A model generated the notes under the pieces. It was not told the origin of the DNA. It saw only the letters and a list, made by a program, of their open reading frames with translations, and did not search any database. A stretch of DNA of 36,248 nt from Oscillospiraceae bacterium (GTDB lineage Bacteria > Bacillota > Clostridia > Oscillospirales > Acutalibacteraceae), in contig SVPO01000008.1 of NCBI GenBank assembly GCA_015065795.1, positions 1 through 36,248 on the forward strand. The letters run 5' to 3'. Both the position numbers and the translations under genes were made by a program. This document shows positions 11,741 through 20,258 of the stretch, piece after piece. Position 1 is the stretch's first letter, and the number at the start of each line of letters is the position of its first letter.

Positions 11741-11937
11741 ATCCCTATTCTCCTGTTGTATATATTTTGGCTCGCGTCCGCACTCTGACGGACGCTCCGA
11801 TACACAATAATATTATCATTTTGCAAAGGGAAAAGAAAGAGCGAGGGCGAAAAAAAAGAAGATTTTATGATTCATATATTATGCGCAAGATATAGCGGAC
11901 TTACTTTGGGCATATTGTCGGCACGCAACTCAGATGC

Positions 11938-11966
11938 TTTACATCGCGGCGCGGATGTGCTATAAT
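11938..11966 (+). promoter_or_regulatory. Promoter TTTACA-N17-TATAAT
   Basis: TTTACA 11938-11943, TATAAT 11961-11966, upstream of small lipoprotein. Confidence 0.75.
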
Positions 11967-11998
11967 CTGTGCGAATCATATCAGAGGAGGGGATACCT

Positions 11999-12151
11999 GT
12001 GAAGAAAATCGCTCTCATCGCCGCCCTGCTGGCTGTGTTTGCTATGCTGGGTCTTGCCGGCTGCAAGGACGAAACCATGCTGGACAACTACACCAGCGAC
12101 ACCTACGAGCTGGGAGAGGAAGATCCCATCACATGGGACGACATCTTCTGA
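11999..12151 (+). CDS. Small lipoprotein (about 50 aa), GTG start
   Basis: AGGAGGGG RBS; VKKIALIAALLAVFAMLGLAGCKDETMLDNYTSDTYELGEEDPITWDDIF with LAGC lipobox. Confidence 0.75.
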   Translation: MKKIALIAALLAVFAMLGLAGCKDETMLDNYTSDTYELGEEDPITWDDIF

Positions 12152-12270
12152 TACTGTTATCAAATCCTGAAGCAAAGCGGATGCCTGCGGCGGCGTCCGC
12201 TTTTTTGCGTCAATGACATTTTCCGCGCTGCCGGCATAGTATGATACCAAAAGCCAACGGAGGTTCAGCC

Positions 12271-12819
12271 ATGCCGATAATCTATCTCAGTCCGTCCACT
12301 CAGGAATACAATCAGTACGTCATCGGCGGCAGCGAGGAGTATTACATGAATCTCGTCGCCGACGCCATGATACCCTACCTCGATGCCAGCGGCATCCGCT
12401 ATGTGCGCAACACACCGCAGATGACCGCCGGGTCGTCCATCGTCGCCAGCAATGCCGGCAATTACGATGCCCACATCGCTCTCCATTCCAACGCCGCGCC
12501 GGAGAGGCTTTCCGGTCAGCTTCAGGGTCCCGATGTGTATTACTATCCCACCAGCACACGGGGACGGCAGCTTGCCGACATCATCGCCGGAAACCTCATG
12601 GCGATCTATCCGGACCCGTCGCTGGTGGATGTTCGTTCCACCACCAGTCTGGGGGAGGTCAGCCGCACCCGCGCGCCTGCGGTGCTCATCGAATTTGCCT
12701 ACCACGACAATACCGACGACGCGCTGTGGATCGCGGACAACATAAACGAGCTGGCGCGCAATGTGGTGCTTTCGCTGACGCAGTATTTCGGGATACCCTT
12801 TGTTGAGCCGGCAATGTGA
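12271..12819 (+). CDS. N-acetylmuramoyl-L-alanine amidase (Amidase_3-like), no signal peptide evident
   Basis: MPIIYLSPSTQEYN...NYDAHIALHSNAAPERLSG...GPDVYYYPTSTRGRQLADIIAGNL...APAVLIEFAYHDNTDDALWI. Confidence 0.85.
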   Translation: MPIIYLSPSTQEYNQYVIGGSEEYYMNLVADAMIPYLDASGIRYVRNTPQMTAGSSIVASNAGNYDAHIALHSNAAPERLSGQLQGPDVYYYPTSTRGRQLADIIAGNLMAIYPDPSLVDVRSTTSLGEVSRTRAPAVLIEFAYHDNTDDALWIADNINELARNVVLSLTQYFGIPFVEPAM

Positions 12820-12857
12820 CAATGCTGTAAATATTTTGTTATTTTTGTCTGCAATCG

Positions 12858-12886
12858 TTGAATTGAAACCGACACTCTGATAGAAT
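12858..12886 (+). promoter_or_regulatory. Promoter TTGAAT-N17-TAGAAT upstream of CWB2/amidase gene
   Basis: TTGAAT 12858-12863, TAGAAT 12881-12886. Confidence 0.6.
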
Positions 12887-12890
12887 AAAA

Positions 12891-12927
12891 GGCGATCGGC
12901 GCGATGATGCCCGGTCGTCTTTTTTTC
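12891..12927 (+). terminator. Hairpin plus T8 tract (terminator of upstream amidase or leader attenuator)
   Basis: GGCGATCGG (12891-12899) / CCGGTCGTC (12911-12919) with two G-U pairs, then TTTTTTTT. Confidence 0.6.
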
Positions 12928-12949
12928 TATACATAAAAGGAGTCGGAAT

Positions 12950-15334
12950 ATGAAGCTTACCAGAATAACCGCCCTGTGCGTCAGCCTGATCATGCTGACA
13001 GCCCTGTTTGCCATGATTCCGTCGGTCACCGCCGAGGCTATGACCGAGCAGATAGTCACCGTCGGCTCGACCCCTGCTCCGGTTCGCTCCGGTGCTTCCG
13101 TGTCGGACGCGCAGATCGCTTCCGCGTCATCCAACAACACCTTTCGGCTGCTGGAAACCCGTACAGGCGCGGACGGCAGAGAGTGGTACAAGGTGCGGTA
13201 CTCCGCCTCGCTGGAGGGCTGGATAAGCTCGGTGTACGCGACGGCAGGCACGGCGTACTCCACGGATGTCGATCCGTACACCCAATACCTCGAAAGAATG
13301 GTAGTGGTGACCGACAACGAGTTCGTCCTGCGCGCCCAGCCGGGAACGACCAAGCCGGAGGTTGCGAGGGTCAGCAGGAACGACCGCATGGTGGTGCTTG
13401 ACCACGACACCGACGCAGGCGGCATCACCTGGTACGAGGTCAGATACGGCAGCGTTCAGGGCTGGATAAGACGCACCGCCGTTTCCATGACCAACATCTG
13501 CTCCGCGCCTGCGTCCATCGACGGCAGAAAGGGCGATATCCCGGTCATATTCCTGTCTCCCTCCAGACAGCCTGCAAACCCCTACGCCGCAGGCAATACC
13601 AACGAATGTGAGCAGATGACCCGTGTGGCTGTGGAGCTGCAGAAGATCCTTGAATCCCGATACGAATGTAAGGTCATTCTCTCCGATTACGAAACGCCCA
13701 TCGGCAAATACGGCAGACCGCTCAAAGCTGCTCAGCTGGGCGCGGATGTCTATGTAGCCATTCACTCCAACGCAGGCGGCAGCGCAGGCAGCGGCTACGG
13801 TCCTCAGGGATACTACTATCCCTCCGGACAGAGCCGTCAGATGGCGGAGAATCTTGTCAACAGGATAGCCGCCATCACCCCCTTCAGCGACAATGCCAAG
13901 AACGTAATCAACGGCATGAACTATCTCGGCGGTGTGGGCTACGGAGAGGTTCGTGATCCGGGTGGATACGGAATGGTTTCCATCCTCCTCGAAGTGGAAT
14001 TCCATGACCACGCCGATTCTGCCATGTGGATCATCAACAACACCGAACCCCTTGCAGCCGCCATCGCCGACGGTCTGCACGATACCTTCCATTTCATGCC
14101 CAGAGGCAGCGCTCCCACAACACAGCCCACAACGACGACGGCAACGACCACCACGACCACCACGACCACCACATCCACCAAAGGTCCGTTCGTCACCAGC
14201 AACACTCTGTGGCGTCCCTCCAGAACCACCACGACCACCACGTCGGCGTTCCCCACGCTGACCACCACATCGCCCACTACCGCAACAACGGTACCCACCA
14301 CTACATCGACTACATCGACAACCTCGACCACCTCGACCACCTCGACCACCTCGACCACAGCGACAACTTCAACCGTTCCCACCACCGCACCCACCGCGCC
14401 GCCGCAGCAGCCCACGGGCATCGTCCGCGCAGGCGGAAGCAGCCGTATCGAGACAGCTGCAGAGATCAGTGCTCTGGGCTGGAATTCTGCGGAAACGGTG
14501 ATAATCGCCAGCGGAAGCAGCTACCCCGACGCTCTCGCCGGTGTTCCTCTTTCCGCGGCAGCCGACGCACCTATCCTGCTGACCTCCGACCGCAGCGGAG
14601 CCGAGGCTGCTCTGCTTGCCGAGATCGAGCGGCTGGGAGCGCGTAAGGCATACATTCTGGGCGGCACCGCCGCGGTGTCCGCCGAGACCGAAGGCAGCCT
14701 GAAGACCGCGGGTCTTGAGTGCACCCGTCTTGCCGGCTCCGACCGCTATGCCACAGGCATCGCGGTGGCAGAGGAACTGGCTGCCCTCACCGAACAGGCT
14801 TTCGATACCATCTATTTTGCCAGTGCGCAGAACTTCCCCGACGCCCTTGCCATCAGTCCCGTGGCGGCAATGGGCGGCGACCCGATCCTTTACATAAGCC
14901 CGGAGGGCGGCATAAGCAAATCCGTTGCCGATTACGTTTCCTCCACAGGCTGCCGCAGTGCGGTGGTGCTGGGCGGAACGTCGGCGGTGTCCGAATTGAG
15001 TGCTCAGACCGTTGCCGACCTTGGACTGACCGTTGAGCGCATCAGCGGCAGGGATCGTTACGCCACCTCTGTCGCCATCGCAAAGCGTTTTGCGGACAGC
15101 TTTGCGGAGAACGGAGCCGCTCTTGCCACGGGCAGAGCCTTCCCCGACGCCCTTGCAGGCGGTGCTCATGCGGCTAAGATGCGCGTGCCCGTTCTGCTTA
15201 CGGGAGAGCAGGCTTCGGACAGCCTGCTTGAATACGCCGCTTCACGATCGGAGGGTGCCGTTTACGTCTACGGAGGCACCGCCGCCGTCAGCGACGATAT
15301 CGCGCAGGCGGTCAGCGCAGCGGTGAACGGCTGA
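12950..15334 (+). CDS. Secreted cell-wall hydrolase: signal peptide, two SH3-like repeats, Amidase_3-like domain, Thr-rich linker, three cell-wall-binding type 2 (CWB2) repeats
   Basis: 794 aa; signal peptide; two REWYKVRYSASLEGWISS / ITWYEVRYGSVQGWIRR units; VYVAIHSNAGGS...LLEVEFHDHADSAMWI; TTTTTTTSTSTT linker; three VIIASGSSYPDALAGVPLSAAADAPILLT-type repeats. Confidence 0.92.
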   Translation: MKLTRITALCVSLIMLTALFAMIPSVTAEAMTEQIVTVGSTPAPVRSGASVSDAQIASASSNNTFRLLETRTGADGREWYKVRYSASLEGWISSVYATAGTAYSTDVDPYTQYLERMVVVTDNEFVLRAQPGTTKPEVARVSRNDRMVVLDHDTDAGGITWYEVRYGSVQGWIRRTAVSMTNICSAPASIDGRKGDIPVIFLSPSRQPANPYAAGNTNECEQMTRVAVELQKILESRYECKVILSDYETPIGKYGRPLKAAQLGADVYVAIHSNAGGSAGSGYGPQGYYYPSGQSRQMAENLVNRIAAITPFSDNAKNVINGMNYLGGVGYGEVRDPGGYGMVSILLEVEFHDHADSAMWIINNTEPLAAAIADGLHDTFHFMPRGSAPTTQPTTTTATTTTTTTTTTSTKGPFVTSNTLWRPSRTTTTTTSAFPTLTTTSPTTATTVPTTTSTTSTTSTTSTTSTTSTTATTSTVPTTAPTAPPQQPTGIVRAGGSSRIETAAEISALGWNSAETVIIASGSSYPDALAGVPLSAAADAPILLTSDRSGAEAALLAEIERLGARKAYILGGTAAVSAETEGSLKTAGLECTRLAGSDRYATGIAVAEELAALTEQAFDTIYFASAQNFPDALAISPVAAMGGDPILYISPEGGISKSVADYVSSTGCRSAVVLGGTSAVSELSAQTVADLGLTVERISGRDRYATSVAIAKRFADSFAENGAALATGRAFPDALAGGAHAAKMRVPVLLTGEQASDSLLEYAASRSEGAVYVYGGTAAVSDDIAQAVSAAVNG
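14322..14358 (+). repeat. 9-bp tandem repeat (ACCTCGACC-type) in Thr/Ser linker
   Basis: acctcgaccacctcgaccacctcgaccacctcgaccac, about four perfect units. Confidence 0.85.
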
Positions 15335-15355
15335 CCGAAGACATGATGTATCTTC

Positions 15356-15394
15356 AGGGCAATACCGCCTGTGCAGTGCGGTATTGCCCTTTTG
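15356..15394. terminator. Intrinsic terminator
   Basis: AGGGCAATACCGC (15356-15368) / GCGGTATTGCCCT (15378-15390) + TTTT; 13 bp perfect stem. Confidence 0.85.
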
Positions 15395-15453
15395 CGTACA
15401 GATGTGCTATAATCACCCCGTAACCTGAATATCAGGCAGAGGAGGTACATAAT

Positions 15454-16017
15454 ATGAAGAAGAACATACTTCTCCGCTGGGCAGCTGCGATGCTCGCGCT
15501 GATCGCTGTGTTTGCGCTTTTCGCAGGCTGCGGCGATGATGCGGAGGAATCGAAAACCGACGCCGAGATCATGGAGCAGCAGGGCGTTCCCGATATCTTC
15601 ATCGAGGAAAGTCAGCAGCTGACCGATCAGGATACTCCCCCTGCGCTCGTTCTGGAAACAGCACAGGGCGAAACGGTGTCGGCGACCAATGCCACCCTGG
15701 GCGGCTACGCGTGGGAGTGGATGGACAGCAGCGGAAAGATCCGCTTCAACGAGGAGGAAGCTCCCTGCGCCGCTGAGATGAAGGATATTACGGTCATCAG
15801 CCGCGCATCCTGCGATGGAAAGGTCGCGCTGCGCATCAACGGCGGCACGCTCCGCTCCGTTCAGATCTGGGATGAAGGCGCTCCCATGGAGGAGGGCGAA
15901 AAGATCACCGTCGAGAATGAGACCATCGTGTTCCCGGCTCAGGGCGAATACCGCTACGAGGTCGTGGTGGAATACGCCGGCGGACGGGTCTATTACGCCT
16001 TTAAGCTCAGTGAATAA
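15454..16017 (+). CDS. Putative lipoprotein, unknown function
   Basis: MKKNILLRWAAAMLALIAVFALFAGCGDD lipobox; 187 aa; GGAGG RBS. Confidence 0.8.
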   Translation: MKKNILLRWAAAMLALIAVFALFAGCGDDAEESKTDAEIMEQQGVPDIFIEESQQLTDQDTPPALVLETAQGETVSATNATLGGYAWEWMDSSGKIRFNEEEAPCAAEMKDITVISRASCDGKVALRINGGTLRSVQIWDEGAPMEEGEKITVENETIVFPAQGEYRYEVVVEYAGGRVYYAFKLSE

Positions 16018-16053
16018 CGCTTCCGCCCTTGAGCGGATATGGAGGTAATTGAT

Positions 16054-16554
16054 ATGTTCAGAAAAATCGATCCCTGCGAGCTTGCGATCAAGCCCTTTGA
16101 TGCCATCGGACGCGACTGGATGCTCATCACAGCCGCCGACGGCGAAAAGACCAACGCCATGACCGCCAGCTGGGGAGGTATCGGCATCCTCTGGGGCGAG
16201 CCGGTGGCGACCTGCTACATCCGTCCCCAGAGATACACAAGAGAGCTTGTGGACAACGGCGAGTATTTCTCCCTCTGCTTCTTCGGACAGGAGCAGCGCG
16301 CCGCCATGGGACTGTGCGGAAAGCTCAGCGGCAGAGATACCGACAAGGTGGCTCAGACCGGTCTGACCGTTGTGGGCGACAAGGCAGCGCCTTATTTCGC
16401 CGAAGCCGAGCTGGTGCTCATCTGCCGCAAGATGTACCGTCAGGAGATGCAGCCGGAGTGCTTCGTCGACCCCGAGATCGCAAAGCATTATCCCGACAAT
16501 GATTACCATATCACCTATATAGCAAAGGTGGAGGAGTGTCTGATCAGAGAATGA
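16054..16554 (+). CDS. Flavin reductase family protein (FMN-binding split barrel)
   Basis: MFRKIDPCELAIKPFDAIGRDWMLITAADGEKTNAMTASWGGIGILWGEPVATCYIRPQRYT; GGAGG RBS upstream. Confidence 0.85.
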   Translation: MFRKIDPCELAIKPFDAIGRDWMLITAADGEKTNAMTASWGGIGILWGEPVATCYIRPQRYTRELVDNGEYFSLCFFGQEQRAAMGLCGKLSGRDTDKVAQTGLTVVGDKAAPYFAEAELVLICRKMYRQEMQPECFVDPEIAKHYPDNDYHITYIAKVEECLIRE

Positions 16555-16575
16555 CCGGTACCTCACGGAATAATG

Positions 16576-16610
16576 ACCGCGGCGGCGTTGTGCTGCCGCG
16601 GTTTTGCTTT
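16576..16610 (+). terminator. Intrinsic terminator
   Basis: ACCGCGGC / GCCGCGGT stem then TTTTGCTTTATT. Confidence 0.65.
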
Positions 16611-16620
16611 ATTCCGAAGG

Positions 16621-17052
16621 TTACGGGAATACTATCTCCCGACGGCTGGTGTGCTCCTCCAGCCATGTGCTCACTGCCAGCACGGGCAGACTGAGCACGA
16701 ACCAGAATCCGCAGTACAGCGGACATATCTGCCCCAGAATATTCAGCGGGGCAGAGGAATAGTCCCACACGTTCCAGCCAAGCAGACGGTTGACCACGCA
16801 GCCCACGGCGAACTCGGTCAGAGTGATGACCGCGCAGCCTGCGCCGCAGCGTGCCGCCGTTCCCCGGGAGGACATTCTGCGGTTGCACAGGTGTATCAGC
16901 AGGGTGCACAGCCCGCCGGTCACGCTCATTGTCCAGTGGGTGCGTCCGCGCCATACCAGCTCCACCACGGGGTATACCGAAGCCCCCAGCGAAAACATGA
17001 CCAGCCCGTTGCGTGTTATCAGCTGTCTGCGCGAAAGATGACCGTAATCCAT
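16621..17052 (-). CDS. Small multi-TM membrane protein, putative ABC-transporter type IV-like family
   Basis: MDYGHLSRRQLITRNGLVMFSLGASVYPVVELVWRGRTHWTMSVTGGLCTLLIHLCNR...LLGWNVWDYSSAPLNILGQICPLYCGFWFVLSLPV. Confidence 0.7.
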   Translation of the reverse strand: MDYGHLSRRQLITRNGLVMFSLGASVYPVVELVWRGRTHWTMSVTGGLCTLLIHLCNRRMSSRGTAARCGAGCAVITLTEFAVGCVVNRLLGWNVWDYSSAPLNILGQICPLYCGFWFVLSLPVLAVSTWLEEHTSRREIVFP

Positions 17053-17271
17053 GATGTTTCTCCTTTGCCTGCGGTTTTGATTCAATTGTTGCCGCAAGGG
17101 AACGGATTATGCGTTCAGAATACGGATGTCATCACAGAATGCTTATGCTCATCTGGTTGACAACTGCCGCCGCCAAAGCTATAATAGCAATATATAAAAT
17201 AGGATAGGTGTGGATGTGCGCAGGCGTGCAGTTTTGCCGCATCCATGCAGATATCATGAGAATCATGGAGA

Positions 17272-18266
17272 ATGAATATGAATGTGAAAGTGTCGAAGGT
17301 TGCCATGACCTTCATGCTCATCTGTCTGGTGATCCTCAACATAGCGGTTCTTGGTATAACCGGGCCGTCCGGTGACGCGGACGCTCAGGGAGCTGACGCG
17401 ACTCAGTCCTCTGAGTTTACGACCCTGCCGTCGATGACTACCACCGAATCTGCTGCCACCGAACCCACCACCACGACCACTACCACCGAATACCGCGAGA
17501 AGGTCGTGCTGGAGCACCCTTATTATTTGAGGTGGACAAAAAGGCGCAGGTGATAACGGTGTTTACCACCAACGAGGAGGGCAAGTACGAAAAGCTTGTC
17601 CGCCAGATGATCTGTTCCACAGGCGAGAACCGCAAAAAGTTCCCTGATGGTCTGTACAAGCTCAAGGACAGAAAGTTCAAGTGGAGAAATATGCTGAGCC
17701 ACAGCGAACCCATGTGGGCGCAGTACGCCTGCACCATCACCGGCGACTTCATGTTCCACTCCGTTCCCTACAGGGAACAAGGTAACAAAAGCTCTCTTTA
17801 TGAGTGGCGTTACAAGGAGCTTGGTACCGAATGTACCGGCGGCTGCATCCGTCTGACTGTCGAGGGAGCCAAGTGGATATACGACAACTGTCCTCCGGGT
17901 ACGCCCGTACGCATACTCACCGGTGATACATACGATAAGGATCTGATCGAATCCCTGCGTCCGCCTGCACCAAAGAACGGCTGGGATCCCACAGACCCCG
18001 ATCCCGATAATCCGAACTATCAGCCCCTCATCACCACGCCCGACCCCCAGCCCGATCCGTACGCTCCGCTGTACGACTACGACTGGGAGTGGGCTCCCGA
18101 GGTTCCCAAGGTGACCCGTACCACCGCTCCGACGGAGACGACTGCAGCTCCGGAGGAAAATACCACTGCGGCGCCTGCGGAGACCACAGCCGCTCCGGCT
18201 GAAACCACTGCGGCTCCCACTGCCGCTCCCACCGCCGCTCCGGCTGATCCGCCGGCAGAGGGCTGA
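17272..18266 (+). pseudogene. L,D-transpeptidase (YkuD-type), apparently frameshifted near 17528: N-terminal ORF 17272-17553 + C-terminal ORF 17532-18266
   Basis: ORF1 has TM + Thr-rich linker and ends ...EHPYYL|RWTKRRR*; frame -1 continues EVDKKAQVITVFTTNEEGKYEKLVRQMICSTGE...FHSVPYREQ...GTECTGGCIRLTVEGAKWIYDNCPPGTPVRI; paralogue at 20259-21548 is continuous (SPYYIVVYAGKSQSVAIYTKDAGGKYSVLSRCFTCSTG). Confidence 0.8.
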
Positions 18267-18298
18267 TAAAACAGCTACTGAGTGTTCAGGAGGTAAAT

Positions 18299-19324
18299 AT
18301 GAACGTACAATTTCCCGGACTGGGCATAGAAATGGAGATCGACCGCGTGGCGATTTCCATCGGCGGCTTCAGCATCTACTGGTACGCCGTCATCATCATG
18401 AGCGGTCTGCTGCTTGCCGTGTGGTATGCCTTCAGACGCGCCGAGTTTTTCGGCATCAAAAAAGATCCCATGTTCGACGTGGTGCTCATCGGTTTTGTGT
18501 GCTCCATAATCTGCGCGAGGATCTACTATGTCGTGTTCTCCGACCGCAGCTACAACAGCTTCTGGGAGATCATCAATCTGCGTGACGGCGGCATCGCCAT
18601 CTACGGCGCGGTCATCGGAGCTTTCGTTTCCGGTGCCCTTGCCAGCAAATGGAGAAAGATCCGCGTCATGGCAATGTTCGATGTGGCTGCCATCGCCTTC
18701 CTCATCGGACAGGGCATCGGCCGCTGGGGCAACTTCATGAATCAGGAAGCCTTCGGCTGCGCCACCGACCTGCCCTGGGGAATGCTCAGCGAAAACACCA
18801 TGAAGGTCGTTCCCGACAGCCCCGTGCATCCCTGCTTCCTTTATGAATCCCTGTGGTGCTTTGCCGGTCTGGCGATGCTCCATTTCCTCAGCAAGAAGTG
18901 CTATAAGTTCTACGGTCAGTATTTCCTGCTCTACCTGCTGTGGTACGGCCTTGGCAGAGTGTGGATCGAAGGTCTGCGCACCGACAGCCTGTGGCTGGTG
19001 CCCGACGTCATCCGTGTATCCCAGCTGGTGGCGCTGCTCTCGCTGGCGACCGTTCCGCTGCTGGTGCTGGGCTTCAGGGGCAAGCTGTTCACTCAGCGCC
19101 TGACTGACGAAAACGGCAACGCCATCAACGCCATGCTGGTGGATGCTTCCGACGAAAAGCAGACCGACGGCAAAAAGCCCGGCGCAGGTGTCCTTGCCGC
19201 TGCTTCCGCCGCGCTGACATCCGTCATGGCCAAGCTCAAGGGAGACAAAAAAGCTGATCCCGGTGAGGAGGAGACCTCCGAAGCCGCAGAAAATAACGAA
19301 AACGAAAGCAATCAGGAGGATTGA
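18299..19324 (+). CDS. lgt: Prolipoprotein diacylglyceryl transferase with about 80-aa charged C-terminal extension
   Basis: [56 protein letters not shown] signature, [10 protein letters not shown]. Confidence 0.95.
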   Translation: MNVQFPGLGIEMEIDRVAISIGGFSIYWYAVIIMSGLLLAVWYAFRRAEFFGIKKDPMFDVVLIGFVCSIICARIYYVVFSDRSYNSFWEIINLRDGGIAIYGAVIGAFVSGALASKWRKIRVMAMFDVAAIAFLIGQGIGRWGNFMNQEAFGCATDLPWGMLSENTMKVVPDSPVHPCFLYESLWCFAGLAMLHFLSKKCYKFYGQYFLLYLLWYGLGRVWIEGLRTDSLWLVPDVIRVSQLVALLSLATVPLLVLGFRGKLFTQRLTDENGNAINAMLVDASDEKQTDGKKPGAGVLAAASAALTSVMAKLKGDKKADPGEEETSEAAENNENESNQED

Positions 19325-19325
19325 C

Positions 19326-20186
19326 ATGAGCCCCATCATCATAGACGGTAAAAAGATTTCTGCTGACGTGCGCGCACAGGTTGCCGCCGAAACCGCCAAG
19401 CTCAAGGAGCAGGGTATCGTACCCGGCCTTGCGGTCATCATCGTTGGCGACGACCCCGCGTCCCGTGTGTACGTCAACAATAAGAAAAAAGCCTGCGCCG
19501 ACGTGGGCTTCTATTCCGAGGAGCACGCCCTGCCTGCCGAGACCACTCAGGAGGAACTGGTGGCTCTCGTTCAGCAGCTCAACCAGCGCAAGGACATCAA
19601 CGGCATCCTCTGCCAGCTGCCCCTGCCCAAGGGTCTGGATGACAAGGCGGTCATCAACGCCATCGCTCCCGAAAAGGACGTTGACGCCTTCCATCCCTCC
19701 AACGTGGGACGCATCATGCTGGGTGAATACAGCTTCCTGCCCTGCACTCCCGCAGGTGTGATGGAGCTGCTCCACGCCGCTGATGTTGAGATATCCGGCA
19801 AGGAATGTGTCGTCATCGGCCGCAGCAACATCGTGGGCAAGCCCATGGGTATGCTGCTGCTCCACGAGAACGGTACCGTCACCATCTGCCACAGCCGCAC
19901 AAAGAATCTGGCTGAGGTCACCCGCAGAGCCGACGTGCTGGTCGCCGCTGTGGGCAAGGCAAAGTTCGTCACTGCCGATATGGTCAAGCCGGGTGCCGCC
20001 GTCATCGACGTTGGCATGAACCGTGACGAGAACGGCAAGCTGTGCGGCGACGTTGACTACGACGCGGTGGCTCCCATCTGCTCCGCCATCACTCCCGTAC
20101 CCGGCGGCGTCGGACCCATGACCATCGCCATGCTCATGCGCAACACCCTCACCGCTGCCCGTATGCAGAACGGTCTGGATAACTGA
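19326..20186 (+). CDS. folD: Bifunctional methylenetetrahydrofolate dehydrogenase / cyclohydrolase
   Basis: [19 protein letters not shown]...[18 protein letters not shown]...[15 protein letters not shown]...[19 protein letters not shown]. Confidence 0.96.
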   Translation: MSPIIIDGKKISADVRAQVAAETAKLKEQGIVPGLAVIIVGDDPASRVYVNNKKKACADVGFYSEEHALPAETTQEELVALVQQLNQRKDINGILCQLPLPKGLDDKAVINAIAPEKDVDAFHPSNVGRIMLGEYSFLPCTPAGVMELLHAADVEISGKECVVIGRSNIVGKPMGMLLLHENGTVTICHSRTKNLAEVTRRADVLVAAVGKAKFVTADMVKPGAAVIDVGMNRDENGKLCGDVDYDAVAPICSAITPVPGGVGPMTIAMLMRNTLTAARMQNGLDN

Positions 20187-20258
20187 CAGATAAGCTGACA
20201 CACGCCGCTGTGACGCAAGTTGCAGCGGCTTACGCATTGGATTTTACAGGAGGAACGA

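Noticed and set aside
8066-11788. 1240-aa plus ORF antisense to purL
   Set aside because: Shadow ORF of a GC-rich gene; Gly/Ala/His-rich translation lacking domains; purL on minus is unambiguous
13939-14421. 160-aa Val-rich minus ORF
   Set aside because: Complement of the Thr-codon repeats (ACC/ACG to GGT/CGT frames); not a real protein
17820-17860. Loss of His in the L,D-transpeptidase SHGC motif (CTGGCIRL)
   Set aside because: S/T-x-GC-IR variants without this His are known in YkuD-family proteins, so not proof of inactivation
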